A stretch of DNA of 62,153 nt from an uncultured Alphaproteobacteria bacterium (lineage in GTDB: Bacteria; Pseudomonadota; Alphaproteobacteria; Micropepsales; Micropepsaceae): contig CAIOFO010000110.1 of NCBI GenBank assembly GCA_903857685.1, positions 1 to 62,153 on the forward strand, given 5' to 3'. Within the stretch, counting starts at the first letter, position 1, and every line of letters begins with the position of its first letter. The position numbers and the translations under genes were made by a program. A model generated the notes under the pieces. That model did no database searches. It had not been told where the DNA came from and worked only from the letters and a program-made list of their open reading frames with translations. Positions 17,228-25,697 of the stretch are shown piece by piece.

Positions 17228-19582
17228 ATGTCGTCGATCAATCGCAACCGGCTCCTGGGTTCGGCCGCCATCCTTGTATCTGGCCTTTTCGTGCTTGCCG
17301 CGCCGGCCGCGGCCCAACAGGTGGCCGCCAATGACGCCTTCGGCGCCGATCTGGAAACCGTGGTGGTGACCGGCACGGCGTTCAATGCCGATACCGCCCC
17401 CGCCAAGGCGCGGCTGGAGACCACCGAACCCCAGACCATCATCAACCAATCTTACGTTCAGGACTCGGTCGCCAGCACGGCGGACTACACCACCATCTTG
17501 GCCATCGCCCCCAGCATGACCGGCATGTCCCTCAACGGCCCCGGCCTGTCGGACGGCGGCGTCAAGAACACGCTGCGCGGCATCCCGGACGGCAATTTCG
17601 GCATCAACTATGACGGCATTCCCTTCGGAGACAGCAACGGCCCGTCGCACCATTCCGAATCCTATTTTCCCGGCACCACCATCGGAAGCATCGACGTGGA
17701 CCGCGGTCCGGGCAACGCCGGTAATATGGGTCCCTCGACCTATGGCGGTTCGATCAACATGTTTTCCGAACTCCTCACCCAGGACAGCCACGCCAGGCTC
17801 GGGGCCACGGGCGGCAGCTTCGGCACCACCGATTTCAATGCCAATTACCAGACCGGCGACATGGATCTCGGCGGCCATAATATGCGCAGCCTGATCAATT
17901 TCCAGGACACCAACTCCGCCGGCTTCCTGTCTCTCCAGTCCACGTCGCATCAGAACCTGCTGCTGAAGACCTCGGTCCAGATCAACCCCGACTGGACCGT
18001 CACCGCCTTCGCCAATTACAACGGCCTGTTCCAGAATCTGGAAGACAATGCCGGCGAGACGGCAGCGCAGGTCAACATGTTCGGCAGGCGTTTTTCGATG
18101 CAGTCCTACAATCCCGCTGCGGGCACCTACGCGCCTTACAACCATGTCCACAAGAAGACCGACATGGATTATCTGCGCCTGCAGGGCGATGTGGGCGACG
18201 GCCTGTCCATCGACAACATCGCCTACACCTATGCCTATGTGAACAAGACCCTCAGCACCACCTCGGTGGCGCAAACCGGCGCCGATATCACCGCCGGCAT
18301 CACCGAGGGCAATGGTTCCATCGTCAACGGCGTCGCCTTCAAGACCGACGTGCCCGGCTACACCAAGCAGAATGCCTATCGCATGTGGGGCGACATTTTC
18401 CGCGCCGCCAAGGATTTCGATTTCGGCTGGCTGACCGGTCAGTTGCGCGCCGGCGTGTGGTGGGAAGATTCCGCCTCGCAGCGCCTTCGTCAGGATTATG
18501 ACGCCACCAAATGTCAGATCGCGAGCTGCAATCCCTGGCACGACAACACATTCGCCGACTCGCGGCTGCTCGCCACCAAGAAGTCCGCCGCATTCATGGG
18601 CGGCTTTTACGAATATTATGAACATTCCAGCTGGGACCAGTACCAGCCCTATGTCGAGCTGGAGCTGCATCCGCTGGACGGGCTGACGCTCACGCCGGGC
18701 TTCAAGTATGTGAACTGGACCCATAACGTGAACGCGCCGCTGGAGCAGAAGACCGTTCCGGTCGTTTCGGTCGTGCAGTCCTTCACCACCACCCGCGACC
18801 TGCCGTTCCTAACGGCCAACTACAAGATCATCCCGAACTGGAGCGTCTATGCCCAATATGCCCAGGGCATCTACGTCCCCGATATCAGCTCTTTTGAACA
18901 GGCGGTGCCGTCCCTGACCTTCCCCAAGGCGCAGACCAGCACCAACTACCAAGTGGGAACGGTCTATTACGCCGACAATTTCACCTTTGACGGCGATCTC
19001 TACTATATCGGCGTCAACAACAATATCAGTTTCCAGGCCTGCAACCTGGCACCGATCTTCGGGCCCTCGGGCTTCACCTGCGCCATCAATACCGGCACCG
19101 CGACCTACAGAGGCGTGGAAGGCGAAGGCACCTATGCCTTTGACGGCGATCTGGACGGACTGGCGGTGTTCCTCAACGCCTCGATAATCTCCGGCAAGTC
19201 GAACGGCCTCTGGCTCAAGAATGTGCCGATGTGGACCGGGGCGGGCGGTCTCACCTATAAGGCGGGCGACTTCAAATTGTCGCTGATCGACAAGGTGGTG
19301 GGGCAGCAATATTCCGACAATGCCGACACTCGCTTCTACAAGCTGGGCGCCTATAACAACATGGACTTCAAGGGCAGCATCGCGCTCCCGGCCGGCATGG
19401 AAATCAGCATGGGCATCTATAACGTGCTGAATACGCAATCCGTGGCGGCGGTCGGCATCGTGGACAAGTCGCCGATCGGTGGCTCGAACGTCTATGACGT
19501 CGGCAATCGCTGGGGCAGCCAGGATACCTATTCTTTCCAGCCCTCGCGCAATTACCAGGTTACGCTGAAGGCGTCATTCTAA
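17228..19582 (+). CDS. TonB-dependent outer-membrane receptor
   Basis: A 784-residue receptor with a signal peptide ending APAAAQ (about residue 30). A TonB box, ETVVVTG (43-49), follows, then a plug domain (about 60-190) with LRGIPDGNFGINYDGIPFGD and VDRGPGNAGNMGPSTYGGSINM. The rest is a 22-strand barrel ending in the aromatic terminus VTLKASF. It imports a scarce ligand using TonB energy. It is the first gene of an operon with a PAP2 phosphatase (14 bp gap) and a phytase-like protein, so a phosphorylated organic ligand such as phytate or a phosphoester is a reasonable guess. Strong RBS (AAGGGGAAA) before ATG 17228. Confidence 0.92.
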   Translation: MSSINRNRLLGSAAILVSGLFVLAAPAAAQQVAANDAFGADLETVVVTGTAFNADTAPAKARLETTEPQTIINQSYVQDSVASTADYTTILAIAPSMTGMSLNGPGLSDGGVKNTLRGIPDGNFGINYDGIPFGDSNGPSHHSESYFPGTTIGSIDVDRGPGNAGNMGPSTYGGSINMFSELLTQDSHARLGATGGSFGTTDFNANYQTGDMDLGGHNMRSLINFQDTNSAGFLSLQSTSHQNLLLKTSVQINPDWTVTAFANYNGLFQNLEDNAGETAAQVNMFGRRFSMQSYNPAAGTYAPYNHVHKKTDMDYLRLQGDVGDGLSIDNIAYTYAYVNKTLSTTSVAQTGADITAGITEGNGSIVNGVAFKTDVPGYTKQNAYRMWGDIFRAAKDFDFGWLTGQLRAGVWWEDSASQRLRQDYDATKCQIASCNPWHDNTFADSRLLATKKSAAFMGGFYEYYEHSSWDQYQPYVELELHPLDGLTLTPGFKYVNWTHNVNAPLEQKTVPVVSVVQSFTTTRDLPFLTANYKIIPNWSVYAQYAQGIYVPDISSFEQAVPSLTFPKAQTSTNYQVGTVYYADNFTFDGDLYYIGVNNNISFQACNLAPIFGPSGFTCAINTGTATYRGVEGEGTYAFDGDLDGLAVFLNASIISGKSNGLWLKNVPMWTGAGGLTYKAGDFKLSLIDKVVGQQYSDNADTRFYKLGAYNNMDFKGSIALPAGMEISMGIYNVLNTQSVAAVGIVDKSPIGGSNVYDVGNRWGSQDTYSFQPSRNYQVTLKASF

Positions 19583-19595
19583 GCAGGATAAAGTC

Positions 19596-20297
19596 ATGAG
19601 ACGTATTGTCGTTGCCGGACTTGCGACGTTGTTCAGCGTGTCGGCGTTCGCCGCCGATCCCGGCTTCCTCAAGCCGTCGGAAATGTTCGATCCGGCGCAT
19701 TTCCTGCCGCCGCCGCCGGAGGAGGGCTCGCCCCGCGCGCTGGCCGAACTGGCCGAGACCAAGAAGCTCATGGCCGAAGCGACTCCGGCCCAGCGCGCCG
19801 CCGCAGCTTCCGACAGTGACAATGAAAACGGCACCATCTTCGCCGTTGTGCTCGGCCCGGCCTGGGACCTCTCCAAGCTGCCTGCCACCGCCAAGCTCAT
19901 CAATGAGGTAACGGGCAGCGAAGGGCCCTTCTCCGACATCGCCAAGACGGAATTTCACCGCAAGCGTCCCTGGGTGGTGGATGCCTCCATCCAGACCTGC
20001 GCGCCGCACAAGCCCAGCCAGGACATGGCATCCTATCCCAGCGGCCATGCCACCGTCGGCTATGGCATGGGTGTGGTGCTGGCAACCCTGATGCCCTCCC
20101 ATGCCCAGGCGATTTTGGGGCGCTCGGAACTGTTTGCGGAAAACCGGCTGGTCTGCGGCTTTCATTTCCGCAGCGATATCATCGCCGGCCAGCAATTCGG
20201 CACTATCATGGCGATCCGCCTGATGCAGATTCCGCAATTCCAGAGCGACATGGCGGCGGCGAAAACGGAATTGCAGGCCGCCCATCTTGCTCCCTAG
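19596..20297 (+). CDS. PAP2-superfamily (class A acid phosphatase-like) secreted phosphatase
   Basis: A 233-residue periplasmic enzyme with a signal peptide (ends SAFAA, about residue 20). All three PAP2 motifs are present: KTEFHRKRP (Lys117, Arg124, Pro125), PSGH (148-151, His151 catalytic acid) and Arg184-x5-His190-x3-Asp194 in NRLVCGFHFRSD, with Asn replacing the usual Ser before Arg184. Such enzymes strip phosphate from esters through a phosphohistidine. It lies 14 bp after the TonB receptor and overlaps the phytase-like gene, which fits a phosphate-scavenging operon. Confidence 0.9.
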   Translation: MRRIVVAGLATLFSVSAFAADPGFLKPSEMFDPAHFLPPPPEEGSPRALAELAETKKLMAEATPAQRAAAASDSDNENGTIFAVVLGPAWDLSKLPATAKLINEVTGSEGPFSDIAKTEFHRKRPWVVDASIQTCAPHKPSQDMASYPSGHATVGYGMGVVLATLMPSHAQAILGRSELFAENRLVCGFHFRSDIIAGQQFGTIMAIRLMQIPQFQSDMAAAKTELQAAHLAP

Positions 20298-21672
20298 GTC
20301 GGCGCGCGCCCTTGCTCTTACCGCCGCCTTTCTGGCGGCATTACCGGTCCAAGCGCAGACTTTCTCCGTCAAGGGGCTTGAGGGCGTGGCGCGGGTGCCA
20401 TCCAACGCCCGCGACAGCCAGGGCGAGACGCTGGGCGGCTTCGGCTCCGGCATGGCGCTGGTGCCCGGCAGCTGGCGCAGGCAAGGCGATCAATTTACCG
20501 GCGGGCTGGCGATGCTGCCGGATCGCGGCTGGAACACGCAAGGCACCACCGATTACCAGGCGCGGCTGCAATATTTCGATGTCGCGCTGACGCCGGCGCT
20601 CACCCTCACCTATCGCAAGACGCTGCCGCTGACCGATGCCGCCGGCACCGCGACCACCGGTTTGGATCCGGGGGACGCCACTCAAGCCGCAAACGGCTTT
20701 CCGCCACTGCCGCGCGCCGTCAACGGTCATGTCAGCATGGACAGCGAAGCGGTGGCCTTGGCCGCCGACGGCACGATCTGGGTAAGCGAGGAATACGGGC
20801 CTTACATTTATCATTTCGATGCCGGCGGAAAGATGCTCGCCGCCATTCGGCCGCCCGAAGCGATGATTCCCAGACGCAACGACGCGGCAAATTTTTCGGC
20901 GGGCGAAACGGTGAAGGGCGAGCCGCAATCCGGACGCCAGAACAACCAGGGCCTGGAAGGCATGAGCATCGCGCCGGGCAGCGGCCATCTCTTCGCCATC
21001 ACCCAGAGCGCCCTGGTGCAGGACCTGGATGCCGCTGATCCGCGGGCCAGCCGCCGCAATGTGCGGCTGCTGGAATATGACATCGGCCGCGCCCCGAAGC
21101 TGATCCACGAATATGTGGTGCAGCTGCCGCTCTACAGTGACGGCGCAAGGTCCGGCGTCGCGGCGCAGAGCGAGATGCTGGCGCTGAGCGGCCACCAGAT
21201 GCTGCTGCTCTGCCGCGACAGCGGTGGCGGCTTCACCGCCAAGCGCGATGCCTCCGCCTATCGCATCGTCAATGTCATCGACACCGATGGCGCCACGGAC
21301 ATTTCGGGCAAATTCGACGGCGCCGGCGACAGCATCGCGCCGGGCGGCGTGCTCAGGCCCGGGATCAAGCCGGCGCGGCTGACGCCCTTTCTCGACATCA
21401 ACGACAATGCCCAGCTGGCGCGTTTCGGCCTGCACAATGGCGCGCCCAACGACGCCAATGATCTTTACGAGAAATGGGAAAGCATGGCGCTGGCGCCAGC
21501 CCGGGACGCCAAGGCGCCAGGCGATTATTTCCTGTTTATCGGCAGCGACAATGACTTCATCACCCAGGACGGGATGATGGCAGGCAAGCCCTACAAGGAC
21601 GCCTCCGGCGCCAATGTGGACACTCTGGTGCTGGTTTATCGCGTCACCCTGCCGGGGATCGATCGCCGCTAG
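20287..21672 (+). CDS. esterase-like protein of the phytase-like family
   Basis: A 461-residue secreted protein (signal ends PVQAQ, about residue 23), translated from TTG 20287 and overlapping the phosphatase gene by 11 bp. Motifs of the phytase-like (PF13449-type) fold include GGLAMLPDRGWN near 72, MDSEAVALAADGTIWVSEEYGPYIYHFD, NNQGLEGMSIAPGSGHLF, YEKWESMAL and FLFIGSDNDF. This fold is a calcium-binding beta-propeller related to 3-phytases, and many members are described only as esterase-like. Operon position with a TonB receptor and a PAP2 phosphatase suggests phosphoester processing. Confidence 0.85.
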   Translation: MLPRSARALALTAAFLAALPVQAQTFSVKGLEGVARVPSNARDSQGETLGGFGSGMALVPGSWRRQGDQFTGGLAMLPDRGWNTQGTTDYQARLQYFDVALTPALTLTYRKTLPLTDAAGTATTGLDPGDATQAANGFPPLPRAVNGHVSMDSEAVALAADGTIWVSEEYGPYIYHFDAGGKMLAAIRPPEAMIPRRNDAANFSAGETVKGEPQSGRQNNQGLEGMSIAPGSGHLFAITQSALVQDLDAADPRASRRNVRLLEYDIGRAPKLIHEYVVQLPLYSDGARSGVAAQSEMLALSGHQMLLLCRDSGGGFTAKRDASAYRIVNVIDTDGATDISGKFDGAGDSIAPGGVLRPGIKPARLTPFLDINDNAQLARFGLHNGAPNDANDLYEKWESMALAPARDAKAPGDYFLFIGSDNDFITQDGMMAGKPYKDASGANVDTLVLVYRVTLPGIDRR

Positions 21673-22016
21673 TGCAATTCCGGCAGTCGCCGCTGCATCG
21701 CAGCAACGCAATCCCAGGCCGCTGCCGCCGCTGAATTTCGCAATGTTTGCATTGCGTAAAGCCGGGACGCCGTGCCCTGCATGCCGATCCTTTGCGATCA
21801 ATGATAGCTTGTCATGGCATCGCGCCGGGCATTTCTGTGTGCAGATGCGAAGTGAATTGACCGGATTTGCGAAAATAATATGCAATGGTTGCGGCACGAT
21901 CCGGACCGGCCTTCCGGCCAATTTTGCCAGTTTGCGCCCGGCATTTTCTCGTGTAAGCCTTCGCCCCACAAAAGGGAGGGTTTCCATAACGCCCTCGCAA
22001 TCAAGGGGAGGAATTT
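21673..22016. other. 344-bp intergenic region, probable promoter of the NHL gene
   Basis: No credible gene. A possible sigma-70 promoter is TTGACC (21857-21862) with TATGCA (21879-21884) at 16-bp spacing, ahead of a strong AGGGGAGGA ribosome-binding site just before ATG 22017. I saw no clear terminator for the upstream operon. Confidence 0.4.
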
Positions 22017-23330
22017 ATGCGAAATCTCATGCGTTCACGGAAATTCATGCTGGGTGCCAGCGTGGCCGGCGTGCTGGCCCTGTTGGCCGGTGGTCAGGCC
22101 GCGTTCCATCAAAACATCATCGGCAGCGCCAGCGCCCAGGCGCCCGGCGCCACGATGGTGCCGCTGTTCGAGGCCGACGGCATGTGGCCCAAGCCGCTGC
22201 CCAATGGCTGGGTGATCGGCTCGACGATCGGCCTGGCGGCCGATCCGCACGACAATATCTGGATCATTCATCGTCCCGGCACGTTGAACCAGAAGGAATC
22301 CTACCTCACGCGTCATGAATCGGATTGCTGCACGGCGGCTCCGGACGTTCTGGAATTCGACGAGAAGGGCAATCTCGAGCATCACTTCGGCGCGGTCGCC
22401 GGCCATGACTGGCCCTCGTCCAACCACGGCGTCACCGTCGACAAAGAAGGCAATGTCTGGCTCGGCGCCAATGGCGCCGCCCAGCCCGGCCCGCCGGCCG
22501 GTAGTGCCGAGCAGTTCGCGCCGCGCCGTCCCGCTGCTCCTGGCAGTACGGTCGGTGCCGAAGGCGGCGGTGAGGCTGGCCGTTATCACGACAGCTTCAT
22601 CCTGAAATTCTCCCAGGACGGTCAGTTCCTGGGCGAAATCGGTACCGCCAACGGCTCCAAGGGCAGCCTCGACACCAACAACGTGCGCGGCGTGGCCCAG
22701 ATCCGCTTCCTGCCGGATGGCACCCTGGTCGCGGCCGATGGTTACGGCAACCATCGCGTCTCGGAATGGGATCCCAAGACGATGAAAAACATCCGCGTCT
22801 GGGGCGCCTATGGCAAGCCGCCGAGCGATGATCCGATCCCGCACTACAACGTGGATTCGCCGCAGTTCGGCAACCCGGTGCACTGCGCCGAGCCTTCGCA
22901 TGACGGCCTGCTCTATGTCTGCGATCGCACCAATAACCGCATCCAGGTGTTCAAGTTCGACGGCACCTATATCCAGCAATATCCGATGGAAATAGACAGC
23001 AAGGGCGACGGCTCGGCCTGGGAAATCGCCTTCTCCAAGGATCCGGCTCAGAAGTTCATGTACATCTCCGACGGCACCAACGAGAAGATCCACGTCTGGG
23101 ATCGCGCTTCGATGAAGGAATTGTACTGGTTCGGCGGCGGTGGCCGTCAGCCTGGCCAGTTCTATGCGGTGCACTCCATCGTCACCGACTCGAAGGGCAA
23201 TATCTTCACGACCGAAACCTATGAAGGTAAGCGCGTGCAGAAGTGGGTCTATAAGGGCCTCAAGCCGCTCAGCGCAGTGCTGAAAATGGGCTTCACCGGC
23301 AACAGCGTCATCGGCTCGCCGAAGCCCTAA
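22017..23330 (+). CDS. secreted NHL-repeat / six-bladed beta-propeller protein
   Basis: A 437-residue exported protein (signal peptide about 1-41, ending SASAQA). It has repeated NHL/SMP-30-like blades: GLAADPHDNIWIIHRPG, HGVTVDKEGNVWLGANG, DGTLVAADGYGNHRVSEWD, DGLLYVCDRTNNRIQVFKFDG and IVTDSKGNIFTTETYEGKRVQKW. An insert rich in Gly, Pro and Ala (about 160-190) interrupts the second blade. Members act as binding scaffolds or, rarely, lactonase- or lyase-type enzymes, and no active site can be assigned here. A second ATG at 22029 is possible. It is monocistronic, closed by a strong terminator at 23357. Confidence 0.85.
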   Translation: MRNLMRSRKFMLGASVAGVLALLAGGQAAFHQNIIGSASAQAPGATMVPLFEADGMWPKPLPNGWVIGSTIGLAADPHDNIWIIHRPGTLNQKESYLTRHESDCCTAAPDVLEFDEKGNLEHHFGAVAGHDWPSSNHGVTVDKEGNVWLGANGAAQPGPPAGSAEQFAPRRPAAPGSTVGAEGGGEAGRYHDSFILKFSQDGQFLGEIGTANGSKGSLDTNNVRGVAQIRFLPDGTLVAADGYGNHRVSEWDPKTMKNIRVWGAYGKPPSDDPIPHYNVDSPQFGNPVHCAEPSHDGLLYVCDRTNNRIQVFKFDGTYIQQYPMEIDSKGDGSAWEIAFSKDPAQKFMYISDGTNEKIHVWDRASMKELYWFGGGGRQPGQFYAVHSIVTDSKGNIFTTETYEGKRVQKWVYKGLKPLSAVLKMGFTGNSVIGSPKP

Positions 23331-23356
23331 AGGGTCAAGGACCGACTAAAAATATC

Positions 23357-23391
23357 GGGGGGAGAGACGGTTTCGTCTCTCCCCCCTTTTT
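23357..23391 (+). terminator. rho-independent terminator after the NHL gene
   Basis: A perfect 12-bp stem (GGGGGGAGAGAC paired with GTCTCTCCCCCC) with loop GGTTTC, followed by TTTTT. It lies 26 bp after the stop codon of the NHL-repeat gene and just before the convergent PCuAC gene. Confidence 0.92.
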
Positions 23392-23428
23392 CTTGCGCGG
23401 GTCTTTGGCACCCGTCTGGCGCCCGCCG

Positions 23429-23893
23429 CTACTTTCCGGCGGCGTTGCGCACCGCGAATGGCACGGTCAGTTTTTCCCCGCTCTTGAATTGCAGCGTCAC
23501 CGGCACGGTGGCGCCCGGCTTCAGGGCCGGCGTGGTGTCCATGCACATCAGGTGATAGCCGCCTGGCGTGAAGCTGACGCTGCCGCCGGCGGGAACGGAC
23601 ACCTCCGCCATATCCATCATCGAGCTCATGCCGCCCTTGTCCTCGGACTTGTGCAGCATCAGCATGCCGCAAGCCGGGCTATTGGCTCCGGTGAGAATCA
23701 CCGCCTTGCCGCCCTTGTTCTGCAGGGTGAAATAGCCGCCAGAGGGCACGGAGGAGGGCAGCGCCCGCATCCAGCCGTCCCGCACACTGACGCCGGCAGG
23801 GCCGGAATCGGCGGCGCTGGCGCCCGAAAGAGCCGCCAGGAGAAAAGCGGCGGTGGCGGCGCCGTGAAACAGTCTGCAACTTCCCGTTCGCAT
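23429..23893 (-). CDS. periplasmic copper chaperone, PCuAC family
   Basis: 154 residues from ATG 23893, chosen because a signal peptide (MRTGSCRLFHGAATAAFLLA, ending SAA) starts there. Upstream in-frame codons give no sensible N-terminus. The core GYFTLQNKGGKAVILTG and the metal site HKSEDKGGMSSMMDMAEV followed by GGYHLMCMD give the His/Met ligands H(x)nM...HLM of PCuAC proteins. These proteins carry Cu(I) to cytochrome oxidase CuA centres in the periplasm. No SCO-like partner is adjacent. Its promoter region is shared with the divergent small secreted protein. Confidence 0.9.
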   Translation of the reverse strand: MRTGSCRLFHGAATAAFLLAALSGASAADSGPAGVSVRDGWMRALPSSVPSGGYFTLQNKGGKAVILTGANSPACGMLMLHKSEDKGGMSSMMDMAEVSVPAGGSVSFTPGGYHLMCMDTTPALKPGATVPVTLQFKSGEKLTVPFAVRNAAGK

Positions 23894-24059
23894 CGCATGG
23901 TTCCGGTCTTGAATTTCGGCCTCCCTATCCCATGTTTTCAGTGTGAATTGAAGGCTTGGGCTTTTGCTGCGGTTGCACAGTGCGGCTGGCCGCTTGCCTG
24001 CCATGGGGCAGCGCCTTATCATTTGAATGGGCCGCGAATACGGCGAATACGGGATTTGA

Positions 24060-24614
24060 ATGGACATGTTCAATCACGAAACTATGCGTCAAGTGGTGAA
24101 GAAAATCGGACTGGGCGCTGCCTTTGTTCTGGTGATCGCCTCGCCCGAAATCCTGCATGTTGCGATCGCCTCGCCGGCAGCCAAATCCGCACCCGCTGCC
24201 CAGGCGGCCAGCGCAAACACTTTTGTTCCCACCTGCAGCGCTAGCCAGGTTGTGGTGGATACCCGTCCCGATCCCGCCTGGGTCGGCGCCAGCTTCGCGC
24301 ATGACAATTGCTGGGCGCCCGCCATGCCCGCGCAGCTGAACGGCGCCACGGCCACCCGCGAACAGATCGTAGCCAGCATGGCGGCTGAGAAACGCTATGA
24401 CCTTCAGTCCGCCGCCTACCAGAAATGCATCAGTGATTATGTCGTCGCCCGCACGGCCGAGGCCGGCAAGGTCAAAAAGCCGATGGATGTGGCGCTGGTC
24501 ACCATCGAAGACCATCGCATCGCTGCCAGCGCGAACAACGAGAAAAAAGTTGCGGCCCTGACCGGAAACGCGATCGAGGCTTTCAACGAATTTGGCAGCC
24601 AGTGCGACGACTAG
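24060..24614 (+). CDS. secreted protein of unknown function
   Basis: 184 residues. An N-terminal hydrophobic segment (about 15-38, ending IASPA) acts as signal or anchor, followed by an Ala-rich linker. The mature domain has four cysteines (PTCSAS, DNCWAP, YQKCIS, GSQCDD) that could form two disulfides, and a charged helical C-terminal half (EKRYDLQSAAYQKCISDYVVAR). No family is recognised. It is divergent from the PCuAC gene and overlaps the next small gene. Confidence 0.65.
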   Translation: MDMFNHETMRQVVKKIGLGAAFVLVIASPEILHVAIASPAAKSAPAAQAASANTFVPTCSASQVVVDTRPDPAWVGASFAHDNCWAPAMPAQLNGATATREQIVASMAAEKRYDLQSAAYQKCISDYVVARTAEAGKVKKPMDVALVTIEDHRIAASANNEKKVAALTGNAIEAFNEFGSQCDD

Positions 24615-24888
24615 CTTGAGGCGGGGCTGCAGCGGCTTGCGTCTTTCGGGGCGTGTCCTGGCCATTGCCGCTATTGCCTCGGCGCTGACAGCGCCGTGCG
24701 CGTTCAGCCAGATTGCCACTCCCAGCTTGTCGCTGCCGCCATGCACCGGGCCGCGGTGCCTGGTTCACCAGCGGGGCGCCACGGCCCCGCGCGTTGCCGC
24801 ACCGTCTGCCGTCAAACAGTCCTGTCCCCAGGGCACTGTATTTGACGCTTATAAAGGTGTGTGCCGGGTCATGCCCCTTGCCCGCTAA
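24592..24888 (+). CDS. small secreted cysteine-containing protein, unknown
   Basis: About 98 residues from TTG 24592, overlapping the previous gene by 23 bp. An internal TTG at 24616 is an alternative start. A signal-like hydrophobic segment (LAIAAIASALTAPCAFSQ) precedes a Pro/Ala-rich mature part with four cysteines, ending in SCPQGTVFDAYKGVCRV. That last motif resembles short disulfide-bonded carbohydrate-binding modules, but the match is too short to assign. The coupled overlap suggests a functional pair with the preceding secreted protein. Confidence 0.5.
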   Translation: MAASATTSLRRGCSGLRLSGRVLAIAAIASALTAPCAFSQIATPSLSLPPCTGPRCLVHQRGATAPRVAAPSAVKQSCPQGTVFDAYKGVCRVMPLAR

Positions 24889-25160
24889 GATGATGAATTT
24901 GCGCGGCTACCCGCCGTTCGGGCATCTTAAATAGGCAGATATTGCCTGGTTTTCCCCCCGCAGCTTGTAAAATCGGGGTTTTGAGCCTACATAAGGTCTT
25001 GCGTGGTTCTTGCGTCTTAGTCAGGCGAAGCGCTTCTGTCTTTCTGACCCGCTTCCAGCGCGCCGGACGAACCGAAAAACTTCCTTAGGCCCCGATGTTC
25101 TCGTTTCCACGACCGTCTGTGCATATCGCACAGCGGAACATTACGACTAAGGAAAATACA

Positions 25161-25364
25161 ATGACGATCGGTACCGTGAAGTTTTTCAATTCCAGCAAGG
25201 GCTTTGGTTTCATCTCGCCGGACGGCGGCGGCAAGGACGTGTTCGTCCATGCCTCGGCTCTCGAAGCGGCGGGCATGCGTACGCTTGCGGAAGGCCAGAA
25301 GGTTTCCTTCGACATCCAGCCGGATGCCAAGGGCTCGAAGGCTGCCAATCTGCAGTCGGTTTAA
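25161..25364 (+). CDS. cold-shock domain protein (CspA-like)
   Basis: A 67-residue single cold-shock domain ([17 protein letters not shown]). RNA-binding motifs RNP1 (KGFGFI) and RNP2 (VFVHAS) are intact, so it binds single-stranded RNA or DNA as a chaperone. I chose ATG 25161, with AAGGAAAA 6 bases upstream, over longer frames that would prepend an implausible Arg/Ser tail. The 270 bp upstream are gene-free and could be a long cold-shock leader. Earlier in it (24956-24982) is a weak hairpin CCCCG...CGGGG followed by TTTT. Confidence 0.93.
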   Translation: MTIGTVKFFNSSKGFGFISPDGGGKDVFVHASALEAAGMRTLAEGQKVSFDIQPDAKGSKAANLQSV

Positions 25365-25374
25365 TCTGCAATAT

Positions 25375-25402
25375 GGGCGGCTGCCGATTCCGGCGGCCGC
25401 CC
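25375..25402 (+). terminator. GC hairpin after the cold-shock gene
   Basis: GGGCGGC (25375-25381) pairs with GCCGCCC (25396-25402), with an inner TGCCG...CGGC stem, 10 bp after the cold-shock stop. The following GTTATTT is a weak U-tract, so it may be a partial terminator or an RNA 3'-end stabiliser before the downstream gene. Confidence 0.5.
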
Positions 25403-25421
25403 GTTATTTCAAGGAAATCCC

Positions 25422-25685
25422 ATGACGGAGATTGCGCCCCGCTCTCCCGAAGACAAGAAGTCCGCCCGCAGAGCCGCGGACACGTATTTCGTGGCCTGGG
25501 AAAAGCGCACCGCCCTGGTCAAGAATGGGCTGGCGGAAGAACGCGCCGCCTCTGACGTCAAGACCATCAAGCTGCGCGCCCTGCGCCTCGCCAAAGAGGC
25601 AGCGGACCGTGAAGCGTCCCGCATCGCCATCAAGAAGCGCGTGCTGGCGGACGAGCAAAAAAGCGCCAGGCGCGGCAGCAAGTAA
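25422..25685 (+). CDS. small charged helical protein, unknown
   Basis: 87 residues, strongly charged and without cysteines, dominated by Lys, Arg, Glu and Ala (for example KKSARRAADTYFVAWEKRTA and LRLAKEAADREASRIAIKKR). It is predicted fully helical and cytoplasmic. RBS AAGGAAAT precedes ATG 25422. It sits 57 bp after the cold-shock gene, beyond the hairpin, and is probably read through from it. A nucleic-acid-associated role is only suggested by charge and neighbour. Confidence 0.7.
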   Translation: MTEIAPRSPEDKKSARRAADTYFVAWEKRTALVKNGLAEERAASDVKTIKLRALRLAKEAADREASRIAIKKRVLADEQKSARRGSK

Positions 25686-25697
25686 TTTCCGGCAGCT

